Positions 48,394 to 58,392 of a stretch of DNA of 64,000 nucleotides are shown here, in pieces. The stretch lies in contig OX439036.1 in assembly GCA_949317995.1 (NCBI GenBank), forward strand, positions 23,782,854 through 23,846,853. The letters are read 5' to 3'. Made by a program: the position numbers and the translations under genes. Under the pieces are notes generated by a model. That model worked only from the letters and a program-made list of their open reading frames with translations, was not told the origin of the DNA and ran no database searches. This DNA comes from Acholoe squamosa (Eukaryota > Annelida > Polychaeta > Phyllodocida > Polynoidae). Position 1 is the first letter of the stretch. Each line of letters begins with the position of its first letter.

Positions 48394-49419
48394 CTATTCA
48401 TTTCTAGCCTTTTGGCATTCAGTTTTACCATGCCCAGAGGAATTACAGGCACTGCAAACATGTCTATACTTGCAGGGGTCCCTTACACAACCTTCTGCCC
48501 TATTAAAGGCATAGCAAGAATTATTAGAGGATTTTTGTTTAATACCATTCCTAGTCTTAGTAGCGTAAGCTTTCTGTGCTTGCACAGTACCATCATATGA
48601 TAGGTGTCTCAGAATATCTGAATTGTCTATAACACCAAAGGCTTCTATCCCATCGTTATTTGCCCTGGTCCTAACTGATTTATCATATGCTACTAGGGCT
48701 GATACAGTATACATTCTTGTACCAGCTTTTTCAACCAGGACTTGGAGATGCCTCAACATGCCTTCTACATCACTGTTGTCTTTGTAATAATCTAGGACAA
48801 AATGCAAGTTGACTAGCATCAATTTCTCAACGGTATCGATCTTTTCCCTTTTTTTTACATATATTTCGTGGTCAAACTCACCATATTTGGTATTGGCGTG
48901 AAGCTTGGACGCAGTGGAATCTATTGACGACCCTCTTGAAGACGACCGAGGTCTGTGACGAGTAGAGAAAGATGATTTAGATCTCCGGCGACGACCACGA
49001 TGCCCAACTTCGTCCCATTTCGAATCGTCGCTAAGGACGCTAGGGGACCGCTGCCTGGTTACGCGGCTGCGCTCTCGATGCGATGACGTCATCGGTCGTT
49101 TACCAACATTCGCACGTGTATGCTGCCACGCCCCCTCCGTTGGCTTCGTCTCGTCTTTCTTGTCCTTTCCAGCCACCAGCTCCTGTAGCAAACCTTTGAT
49201 ATTGCATAGTTCATCTTCTAATGACTCCAGCCTCTCCGTCTGGTCAGTGAATGGATTGCCTTCTAACCCCTTAGCGTGTTGGGGCGATGTAGATCTCCGA
49301 TCTACAAAAGACGAATCCAACTCACTCGAAAATCCTAAATTGGCCGATTCCACCGTTTTCTTTGCCGATTTGGCCGATTTTTTAGAAGTAGTAGCACTTC
49401 TAGTTGATTTCCTCCCCAT
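48394..49419 (-). CDS. Gag-like protein with CCCH and CCHC zinc fingers
   Basis: 341 residues from the ATG at 49419, which begins MGRKSTRS. The N-terminus is basic and Ser-rich; residues about 70-100 form a likely coiled coil (LESLEDELCNIKGLLQELV); an Arg/Ser-rich stretch follows. Residues 302-320 are a CCCH finger (C-x8-C-x4-C-x3-H) and 322-335 a CCHC knuckle (C-x2-C-x4-H-x4-C), the arrangement usual for Ngaro-type gag. The protein would bind element RNA and form particles. The frame ends in a single UAG, after which the same frame is open through RT/RNase H. CRE and TATA motifs lie about 120-165 bp upstream. Confidence 0.8.
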   Translation of the reverse strand: MGRKSTRSATTSKKSAKSAKKTVESANLGFSSELDSSFVDRRSTSPQHAKGLEGNPFTDQTERLESLEDELCNIKGLLQELVAGKDKKDETKPTEGAWQHTRANVGKRPMTSSHRERSRVTRQRSPSVLSDDSKWDEVGHRGRRRRSKSSFSTRHRPRSSSRGSSIDSTASKLHANTKYGEFDHEIYVKKREKIDTVEKLMLVNLHFVLDYYKDNSDVEGMLRHLQVLVEKAGTRMYTVSALVAYDKSVRTRANNDGIEAFGVIDNSDILRHLSYDGTVQAQKAYATKTRNGIKQKSSNNSCYAFNRAEGCVRDPCKYRHVCSACNSSGHGKTECQKARNE

Positions 49420-49536
49420 CTTGATCCAAAAATCAAGAATCAACCAAGGAAAACCGTTAAAAATCAAGGAAACACCCAGCGTGGTGTTACCTGTACAGGT
49501 GAATCAATCCAATTGACCGTTACCTTGAAACTTCTC

Positions 49537-49583
49537 CTTATATACTGGAGGAGTGTTTACCATGACGTCATGCTATGACATCA
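49537..49583 (-). promoter_or_regulatory. Putative YR element promoter: CRE sites and TATA box
   Basis: On the minus strand, TGATGTCA (49583-49576) and TGACGTCA (49570-49563) precede TATATAAG (49544-49537) by 18 bp. A start site about 25-30 bp further would fall near 49510, leaving a leader of about 90 bp before the gag ATG at 49419. The order and spacing are those of a compact polymerase II promoter. Inferred from motifs only. Confidence 0.5.
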
Positions 49584-49660
49584 TAGATACCAATGCGCAC
49601 TGCAAATAGTCCCTAACCGTTCGCGGTTAATTATATATATATACACGAGTGTATATAGTT

Positions 49661-49662
<2 letters not shown>

Positions 49663-49712
<50 letters not shown>
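49663..49712. repeat. AT microsatellite
   Basis: About 25 AT units immediately left of the inverted-repeat element at 49713-50523. Confidence 0.95.
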
Positions 49713-49715
<3 letters not shown>

Positions 49716-50519
49716 TGGGCAATTTTTATTTTAAGGGTCTCAACTTTCAAGCAAGTTAGATACATTAAAATAGTGTAAAAACAACCCCTTTTTGTCCCCT
49801 CACCCTGTCTAAAGTATCTGAGCTAGATTGATCAGTTTTTGCATAAAGACTAATTATGGCCTCAATAAAAGGTAACTTATATGATTTAATACCTAGGTTA
49901 CACCATTATTTTTCTCTGAGACATTAACTGAAGGCCTTTTAGGTGTAAGATCCAGCAAGTGCATTGTCCACACCAGATTTTGAGCCATATGATTGATCCC
50001 ACACAGGAGACAAATTGAGATAGGACTTTGATATTTGGTATGAACAATATACTATTAGGAAACTAATTATTGGTGAGTTCTCAACCAATTTGCATTAATA
50101 TTATAGAAGTTATGACCATGTTGCCGGATCTTACATTGCCATAAATTCACCTATATGCAAAATCATGCTTAAAATACTAAAATAATTCCTTCAGATGTAT
50201 TTTATATATTTTGTCTCTCTCATTTCTCAGCCTAATGTGATTGATTGAAATAGATATTGACCTCTTAATTGGAGTCTGCATCAAATTATACTCTACAATA
50301 TATGAAAAAGGCTTTTGTGACATTTGAAAAAGATTTTCATGATATTTAGGGCTTAAACCCACTAAGAATGGTCAAAATCCACTATTTAAAAAAAGCACTT
50401 TTAGATCTAGGTGCCTGCTATACGTTGGTAATGCCTGATTCAGCAAATATGACCTTACAAATTTTCCACAGCAGTGTGACATAAATGCCGAAAGTTGAGA
50501 CCCCTAAAAAAGATTTTAC

Positions 50520-50523
<4 letters not shown>
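49713..50523. mobile_element. TIR element flanked on both sides by TA arrays
   Basis: The left end ATATGGGCAATTTTTATTTT then AAGGGTCTCAACTTTC is matched by the inverse complement of the right end (ATATGGGTAAAAT..., AGGGGTCTCAACTTTC). The element abuts TA arrays at 49663-49712 and 50522-50570. It has no coding capacity. Either it inserted into a TA array and duplicated it, or its own TA-rich ends seeded the arrays. Confidence 0.6.

Positions 50524-50570
<47 letters not shown>
50522..50570. repeat. TA microsatellite
   Basis: About 24 TA units at the right end of the 49713-50523 element. Confidence 0.95.
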
Positions 50571-50574
<4 letters not shown>

Positions 50575-51885
50575 ATCCATTTACTAATTGCTACTAACAC
50601 ATTATGTTTCCTGAGTGCAGTACACATGCAGGCAGAATCAGCTTTGAAAGATCTGTAAGGCTCAGGATTGCAGGAAATATGGACATAGATATATAGCCTA
50701 AGACAGACCAAACACTAACAAATGGAATGTTTCAGTAACTATGGTTACCAGACCTGACTAGAAATGGCACATCCTTGACTGAAATATATCATTGAGTTAT
50801 AAGTATTCAGAAAATGCAATACAGAGCCCATATCAAAAGAGAAGATCAAAACATGTCCAAGTGAGACCATGTAAGAGGGCATTACACAAAACAGCAGTTA
50901 AATACTATTCTATAGTGTTGAATATCCACCTATTTCTTTAGACTTTTTTTTTCAAATTTCGTTTTATTTTCTTCAAAACTTTAATTTTGGTACCGAAAAA
51001 TGTCGCCCAACACATGAGTACCCCAGCACAAAATGTCTAAGGCATAACTACGATGAGGCATAAACCAGTGTCTTGGCCATGGATGAACGGCCTTAGTGCT
51101 GGGTCATGCATGTGTTAGCCTGGTAAACTGACAGAGTATGAAAAAGAAATAAACCTAATTTCACAGTGTAAATAAAGCGTTTTATAGTGTAAACTCGAAG
51201 GTGGATAACAATGGTATATTAAGCTAATAGATCATAGATATCGGAGCCCTAGACCTATTAGGTTTATACCATCATTTCCTCCATTTTGTATTAATTTCTT
51301 ATCTGATATCCACAGAATATAGCCAGGAGAAGAAATTTTGTAATTGCAAGTGATACGGCCCAGGCTCCGCTCTGTGCGAAGCTATTGTTTTTGTTCCTTG
51401 TCAGGAGAGGTACCACTGTGTTTACACACACTTTTCGTATGGAATCCAACCATGACAAGTCCAGATATTAAAACATACATATCCTTAGACATTCTAGATG
51501 ATCACTACATGCTTGATATGTCCGATATATTCAAAATAAATAAGAATCCATTGATTTTTCAAACCGGTCCGAAATTTTCAGCGTCTTCCTCGTACGACAA
51601 GAAAATGACCTATATCTACATCTGGGCCACTGACACACTTTCGTCGGACAAGGAGGCAGGTGGGAATGGCTACACTGCGACTCGCATACGATAGAAAAAT
51701 CATTGGATTCTTATTTATATTGAAGAAAATGGAGAAAATTAGCACGCATTCCTCATCTATAGATCGAATACTTCTTGGGACTTTGATATTATAACATGTC
51801 AAGGTTGGAATCAAGACGAAAACTGAGTGTAAACATAGGACTAGGACCTACAGGTTAGAACTTATTTACTTTCGCATTGGATTTC
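50571..51885. other. Unassigned spacer
   Basis: A short match to the inner motif of the AGGTYGAATCCCA MITE family lies at 51224-51265 (minus). The open frame at 51344-51694 has no known motif. Confidence 0.4.
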
Positions 51886-51894
51886 ATCACCGTT

Positions 51895-51962
51895 CAGTGT
51901 GGCGCTATGGCTAACGTCCTCGCCAACCAGCACTGCGGCCAGGGTTCAATTCTCCTATGAGT
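51895..51962 (+). repeat. tRNA-derived SINE head (candidate)
   Basis: GTGTGGCGCTATGGCTAACG resembles a polymerase III A box region, and GGGTTCAATTCTCC, 35 bp further on, a B box. The spacing is that of a tRNA, but a full cloverleaf does not form. A SINE body may extend into the next 150 bp; no poly(A) or simple-repeat tail was identified. Confidence 0.45.
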
Positions 51963-52187
51963 TTGGACGATTTTTCACATTGAAATGATGGCCAGATTGA
52001 ATTTGTATGTCTGCCACAGATTTCCCAACTTGACCTCGAAAAAGTATATACCAAAAATTTCAAAAATGCACATGGGTGGTATATACCTCTATAATGCACG
52101 GTTGATATGCACATATCAGCACAGGAAGTGCCAGAATCGTGGTATAATGATAAATATCAATGTACCGCGGCTGTAAAAACATATACA

Positions 52188-54205
52188 TTTTTTTTTTTTA
52201 AGTCGTTTATTGGGCAAAAACAAGGTACATAATAAAATGTAAATTGTTTAACCTAGCACCTACGCATTGTAGTGCTTACGCTAGAACCCACAATATATCA
52301 TAGCTTGAACATCATAATACATATTTTATATAAACAATAGTAGCAGTCACATAGCTTTCTTTGTTTAAGTTAGCCTACTAGGGTTAATAGAGATAATACA
52401 CTACCCTAAGTAACAATACTGATGTCGAAAATTTTTAGATGCCTTTTGGCTGTAATGATAATGAGATGAGATGAGGATATTAATAAAATAAATATCATAG
52501 GTATATTATAGATACTTAATCATATAAACAGTTTGGATAGACTTTTCTAACACTATTTTTGAATTTATACATATTGTCAATAACTGTAAATTCTGGTTTT
52601 AACTGATTCCATCTTATAATGGCTCTATAGAGAGCACTACGTAGGACAATTGGTTTCAAACTGTGTGGAATGGTTAATCTCTTACCTTGATGGTATCGTG
52701 TAGCTATATTTCTTCTATCAACAAAAATCATATTCTGAGCTAGCATAAAACCATAAGACAGTAGGTTTAGATCTCTTCTAACATATAGTTCTGTACAATT
52801 ACTTCTTTCTTGTATTTGTTTGGTCGTCATAACAGGATTTTCTTCTAGTTTAACCTTATATACCATTCTTAATGCTCTGTTCTGTAACATTTGTAAATCT
52901 CTGTTTTCCCCTCTATAGTCCCTATCCCAAATATAATCACAGTAGTCAAATATGGGTAATATCATAGATTTGAAAACAGTCAATGAGGCATCTTCATCAA
53001 GTAAAGCTCTCACTCTACCCATTTGAAAAATCCTTTGTCGTATAGTTCGCACAGTGCTTTCCCTATGTTTTACAAATTTCATCTCTGTATCCATTCTTAA
53101 ACCTAAGTAAACAAATTCATCCACTTTTTCAAGATTCATATTGTTCATAGTAAACCTGGTATTATTGTTTATGTTAGTGTTAAAAGACATCCATTTGGTT
53201 TTTTGTACATTGATAGTAAGAGAATTATTTATGCACCATAATGCGATCTTCTGGATAACTTGGTTCATTTTATATGGGGAGTCAACAGATACCACTGCAT
53301 CATCCGCATATAACGTAATATTACAATCAACTAAAGGGTTAATATATATGGAAAACAGTACAGGACCCAAAACTGATCCTTGAGGAACCCCATACGTGAT
53401 GGGTTTCAAGGATGAGACGCTATCATTTGCTAATGTACATTGCGAACGATCTGCTAAATAATTTTTGAAGAATTTACATGTATTATAACTGAGACCTAAA
53501 GCCTGTAATTTTCTAAATAATTTAGGGTGTGAAACTGTGTCAAAAGCTTTTTTGAAATCAATATATAGACAATAAGTTGGTTTATTAATTATATAGTTGT
53601 TAATAATTGTTGCAAGATGCTCAGTGATAGCCGTCTGCGTAGAGTGTCCTTTTCTATAGCCATGTTGGGTCGGGCATAATAAATTTTGATTTTCCATATA
53701 CTGTTGTAGTCTTTTACAAACGATCCTCTCAAGTAGTTTACCTGTTATAGGCAGCAAGCTAATGGGTTTAAGATCTTCAACATTCATAAAGTTAGCCTTT
53801 TTAGGAAGGGGTATAACAGTAGCGATTTTCCAATCATCAGGGAAGGTGGCTGTAGCTAGACATCTATTATATAATGATCTGAAAATATCAGGAATAGCAA
53901 ACATAGAATCCTTAATAATGAAAGATTTGCAATGTGCAATGGCAGATGGTTTCTTTATATCAATTGCCTTAACTAGCTTAATAAAGTCTATATAGGACAG
54001 CTCAAACAGAAGATCAGTATTTTCTAATATAGTACCATATGGGGAATTACATTTTCATTTCTGTCACCCCGCGGGAGTGCATTTGCTAATTTTTCTCCAA
54101 TACCGGTAAAAAAACTATTTATATATTCAGCACAATTTTCAGGAGGGATTACTCTAATTGATATCACTATTAAATCAATCAGACAGATATCCTTTATTCA
54201 TAGGG
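52188..54205 (-). mobile_element. 5'-truncated LINE (non-LTR retrotransposon)
   Basis: A poly(A) tail (T run 52188-52199 on the plus strand), an AATAAA signal (52211-52206 on the minus strand) and a 300-bp 3' UTR follow the RT frame. Coding similarity starts near 54205 upstream, in a frame shifted relative to the main ORF. The endonuclease domain is missing. 5' truncation is the normal outcome of incomplete target-primed reverse transcription. Confidence 0.85.
52516..54054 (-). pseudogene. LINE reverse transcriptase (CR1/Jockey-like), partial
   Basis: 512 codons are open from just after a TGA at 54057-54055 to the stop at 52516. Typical LINE RT motifs, numbered from the ATG at 53904: FPDDWKIATVIPLPKK (21-36), LKPISLLP (45-52), QHGYRKGHST (80-89), CLYIDFKKAFDTV (112-124), YGVPQGSVLGP (171-181) and LYADDA (198-203) with the catalytic Asp pair. 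A thumb-like and C-terminal domain follows (LQNRALRMVY). The pattern fits the CR1/Jockey group broadly; I cannot assign a clade. Upstream of 54055 the protein sequence continues in another frame (PPENCAEYINSFF, GIGEKLANAL), so an indel near 54035-54055 has broken the gene. With no endonuclease it cannot move on its own. Confidence 0.85.
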
Positions 54206-56034
54206 TGTCAGCTTGATAACACAGATAGTGTGATTAGAAAATCGTCTCCAATGTATTTGGCCAACTTTCTCTGTACTGGATTAAAGTTCCCCTGGATAAA
54301 AAGTTGAGACACAAAGCTGTACTGAAGGAACACGGTTCCTACATTATGACTTGGAAAAGGGGAACATAGATTTCTGCCTTTTACTGTGGTGTGACAGCAT
54401 GTGTGTTACTAGGTAGGGGATTAAGCTAGGTGGAATCATTTTGCAGACTTCATATAGATCGAATCCTACATAGTGATCTAGGGCTCCTTCACCAGCTTTA
54501 CTAAACAAATGAGAATCTGACAGTGAAAGGGAAAAAAAACTTGCATCCTTGACAGGTGGCACAGGATACTAGGAGCCCTTTGTTCACCACCTCAAAATTT
54601 TGGGATTTCACAGGCTGGATGATGCTACTAGTTTGGGGAGGATTAAATATCATTTGATTTGGCTAGTTACTACTATCACGTTTTGGATGAAATGAAGTCT
54701 ACATAAAATATGCTGGCTTGCTACCCCTCTAACTAGCTCTCTGTTGCAGGAAAATGGGATAAAAGCTTCAATACTAAGTCTAAATTCCTCAGACATCACC
54801 CATGCAAATGGTAAAGTCCGTCCCTCCATTTATAAGTGTATATACCAGACATAATATACATGCATGTCCTTTGAGACCACTCTCTCCATGCATGAGCTTT
54901 AAGTAGGAACCATTCCTATACAAAGTAACATGACAGAAATAGATAACAACTATGCCCTCTGTTATCCTCCCACAAAAGACGCATACATGTGCTTGAGAAT
55001 CGTACTCTTCAGCCAAGGAGCTCAGTGCTGTTTCTTTGTTTTGCATACAAATATTATCATCGCAGACCCGACCTCCCACAGAACAATCAAACTGGCATGC
55101 ACCAGGCAGCTTTAAATAGAAGGCACATGGATATCCACTGTAGCCATGGGTGTAGCTCTAATCGACAGTCCTCAGTCAAAGTCTTCTTACGTCGTTATAC
55201 TCTTGAATGATACTATTGCTGTCTCATGGGAACGGGGACTTCTAATCCTGATCTCCTAAAGTCAGCACGAATAAGACAGTGGTAAGTATAGTCCACTGCA
55301 TTGTAAACTGTTGTTCAAATCTACCAGCAGGGATCCTCGTAAAACAGTGAACCACCATAATTGTATGGCAGGGAACCACTGTAGTTTTTACTAGAACCCA
55401 TAGATGGCAGTATGGTGGTAGACAAATGTATAAGTAATCTCTGTGAAAATAACAATGAATCTGGCAACTTTAGGACGAGGATTCCATCGTTATTTCTATG
55501 ACATTTTTGTTACAGTGTGGTTTTGCAGGAACTTCTTACAGCACACAAACTCAGCGGCCGGAAGAGATTTTTGAGACTTTAAAGAATTGTTTAGAATTTT
55601 TTCATATTTTTCATAATAATTTTTTCATTTTTCATGCAGAAAAATCCGACCTACCTTCCCCAGGTCTTTAAGCCAAAATGTTACTGGAAACACGTGATTT
55701 ATTTTGCCGAACTTGAATTCGGCAACTATGGTAACTATGAAGAATCAGTTGCGTCAGAATATAAAACTAAAAAGATTCCATATTATTAGTTGTCATGGAC
55801 TTGTAATGATGTGAAATATAGGCCTATATTAGAGAATGTGCTACTCATCATTAGAATAACGAACGGACTGTCAGAAAAGGAAGCTGCTCCCACGACAAAA
55901 TTATTCAAATTAAATTTTAAGAAACAAACTATGAAATGTCAGAATAAAACAGTATGTAAATCCCGCCATATTTGATAAAGTTCAATGACTTCAGGAACGG
56001 TAAACTATATAAGAGAAACATTTACAAGTATATA
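54206..56034. other. Unassigned spacer
   Basis: Short open frames near 54789-55210 on both strands show no recognisable motif. No repeat structure identified. Confidence 0.4.
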
Positions 56035-56743
56035 ATACCCAGTTAACACCAAACCAAAATACTACGTAGCTTTTAGGTTTAACTAAGTTAGGATCCAACC
56101 AATTATTGGTCTGAATTACGATTTATTTTGCTTGGTATATAGACATTAAAGCGTTAAGGTTTATGTACGTTCTAGATATGTAGATGTCAGAATTACGTTT
56201 TCTACATTTTTCTGCGTTCTTTTCTATGTTTTCCTCCTACCAAAAACCTAACGAAATTTTTTTATGATCCTCTTTGTATCAAAAATATTTTTTGTTTGGG
56301 CTGGGATTGAAAACAGGAACCCTGTATTTGAAAACCTTTGCCCTACCGACTGAGCTAACTGGGCAGTCAATTTCCTTAGACTTAAGAGTGTAACATTATT
56401 CTCATGACTGTAGGTATAAGGTAATGGATATGACATGATGGATGTTTTACCAACATTTAAGCCGAATTGGTAGTACAGAGGTAGCAAGTAAAAATCAGAT
56501 GTGAAAGCTCTAGGGTTCAAGGCTTCACCTTGATTGGGTCGTTATTCAAATGTTCTCCTTTCTCCTCGCCCCTTTTTTTTGGTAGGAAAAAAAAATACAA
56601 AAACGTATTTCTGATATCTACGTATCTAGAATGTAACTAGACCTTAAAGTTTTAACCTCCACATACCAAGCAAATCTACGTAGTTGGCACCAAAATGCTA
56701 CGTAAATATACCATCTATCTATGAATGTGTGTTTACTGGGTAT
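56035..56743. mobile_element. Foldback element with tRNA-like centre
   Basis: The left end ATACCCAGTTAACACC and inverse right end ATACCCAGTAAACACA match, and the arms stay similar for about 200 bp (CTACGTAG, TAGATATGTAGATGTCAG, a TTTTCCTCCTACC block). The centre holds the tRNA-like stretch at 56296-56364. No protein is encoded. Confidence 0.7.
56296..56364 (-). repeat. tRNA-like sequence (pseudo-tRNA or SINE head)
   Basis: On the minus strand GCCCAGTTAGCTCAGTCGGT is a near-perfect tRNA 5' half with A box, followed by an anticodon-like region and TTTTCAATCCC, close to a B box. GCCC at the start can pair with GGGC near the end. The anticodon stem does not pair well, so this is a degenerate tRNA or SINE, not a confident functional tRNA gene. 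Confidence 0.55.
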
Positions 56744-56749
56744 GCACAT

Positions 56750-57020
56750 CCGTGGATGGTGCATCCATATCTAGAGCCGCGGGCGTTTCCCACTCTCCAA
56801 ACTGAGGTCTGGGGGAACTGTGGCGCCACCAAAAGACAAGACACCCTCTGGACCGGAACTCCAATAGGGACCTACTTCCGCCGGCCAATGCATCGTCTAC
56901 CAAGCGCTCTCTAGTCGGCCAACACGACGGGCACCTCGCCGGAAATGGAATTCTAACCGTGTGGGAAATGTCATGAGCTGCTCTGAGCAGATCTCTGAGC
57001 ACGTGTCCCACCCATGTGTC
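56750..57020. other. GC-rich, CpG-containing island
   Basis: Distinctly richer in GC and CpG than the surrounding 5 kb, with CCAAT, GCCGGC and CACGTG words. Open frames exist on both strands (plus 56684-56914, minus 56733-57011), but neither has a known motif. It could be a promoter island, an exon or a fragment of another element. Confidence 0.35.
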
Positions 57021-57309
57021 GTCCCCCAGCCACTATACGCTATGTGAACAAAGGCCATGTGAACATATAGACCAGCGGTTCTAGCACCATGATTGTAACT
57101 CTGATGGTAGTCTTTGGAACTAAAAGTGCTTTTTTAACATCGGTTTTTATTACTGACAAAATATATCAAATGCGAAGCACTTGTATGCACTTATAAAGTA
57201 AAGTAGTATACATAGCAGTGTTGTAGATTGTGTTTTTGAATTAGTTGGTTGATGGCTGGTTCCTAATTGATATTCACGTGATTTGTAGTGATAACTACGG
57301 AGCCCTGGA

Positions 57310-57830
57310 TAGGACATGCACAAATATATTTTCAACCACAAAAATTATTCTTCTGGGTGCACAAACATTCTTGCGGGTGCAAAACATTCTTGCGGATGCA
57401 CAAATTATTCAGGCAGGGACACAAACATACTTGCAGTGCAGAAATAATTGTTATGGGTACACAAACATTTTTGCATGTGCACAAATTATTCCTGTGGGTA
57501 CACAAACATTCTTGCGGGTGCACAAATTATTCTTGCAGGTGCAAGAATATTTATTGTGGGTGAAAGAAAGATGTTTTGTATACCCACACAAATGTTTGTG
57601 CTCCTGTAAAAATATTCTGTATACCCGGAAAAAAATATTCGCGCACCTGCAAGAATGTTTTGTGTACCTACAAGAATTTTTGTGGATCTGCAAGAATTAT
57701 TCGTGTAACTGCAAGAATGTTTTGTGTACCCGCAAGAATTGTCTAGTACCTGCACGAATTATTTCTATACCCGCGAGAATTGTTCTGTACCCAAAAGAAT
57801 ATTTTTTAAAAATATTTTTGGTATGTTCTT
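57310..57830. mobile_element. Second foldback minisatellite
   Basis: 57335-57560 has about ten units of roughly 22 bp around CACAAACATTCTTGCGGGTG. 57600-57795 has the inverse, around GTACCTGCAAGAATGTTTTG. The outer ends are also inverse (AAAAATTATTCTTCTGGGTG against AAAAATATTCTTTTGGGTAC). Open frames on both strands here (plus 57245-57895) are repeat translations. Confidence 0.75.
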
Positions 57831-58323
57831 TTATCTTAAATTCATTGGGGTGGGGGGGGGGGTCAAATAGCACCCAGCCCATTTTGAATTCCTGAATTGG
57901 CCAAAAATTTTCAATGATCAAATTGATTATATAAATCCATTGCTAAATCTAGATCTCAAGAGAGGTATTGGCTCCGACCTCATTGTGCTGCTAATTGCTC
58001 GCAATGTCTGACACCATCACAAATTTCGCGAGAAAACACTGTGCCACATATCGATGGACCCATTTTCATCAGAAATACCTGGAAGAATGATGAGACCCAA
58101 TATGCAAAAGTTAGGAATGGGCATCCAAACTAATATAAATACCAGTCCATGACCACTCCGAGGCACGTCGTCTCAAGGCTGGTAACGTGACCCCTTCCCA
58201 CTAAAGTGATCCTTGTCTAGCAGTCCTTCGGAGTCAGTGATTGAGGAAAGTCAGAAATGATTAGGCTACTTACATAGTCATGGAGATGGCAAACTTAGCA
58301 GATGTTTATCCCATCGGAAGGAC

Positions 58324-58329
<6 letters not shown>
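57831..58329. other. Unassigned spacer
   Basis: A G-rich run at 57848-57863. No gene recognised. Confidence 0.4.

Positions 58330-58391
<62 letters not shown>
58330..58391. repeat. TA microsatellite
   Basis: About 31 AT units. The open frame at 58302-58697 passes through it and is an artefact. Confidence 0.95.

Positions 58392-58392
<1 letters not shown>

Larger units (their letters stand above)
46021..49583 (-). mobile_element. YR retrotransposon (Ngaro/PAT/DIRS type), 3' truncated
   Basis: Order on the minus strand: promoter motifs, gag, RT/RNase H, start of a tyrosine recombinase. Tyrosine-recombinase retrotransposons insert through a circular DNA intermediate and make no target duplication. 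There is no methylase domain after RNase H, which is less like DIRS and more like Ngaro or PAT elements. The 3' part, with the catalytic recombinase domain and terminal repeats, is lost at a short TA run near 46012-46023. The element is therefore dead, though gag and RT are open. Confidence 0.8.

Noticed and set aside
48089..48600. Plus-strand frames of 141 and 88 codons
   Set aside because: They are antisense shadows of the gag and RT frames.
54789..55210. Overlapping frames on both strands
   Set aside because: No motif, no splice pattern and no conservation evidence.
57245..57895. 216-codon Cys-rich frame resembling a secreted repeat protein
   Set aside because: The Cys pattern comes from the 22-bp DNA unit, and equal-length frames occur on the opposite strand.
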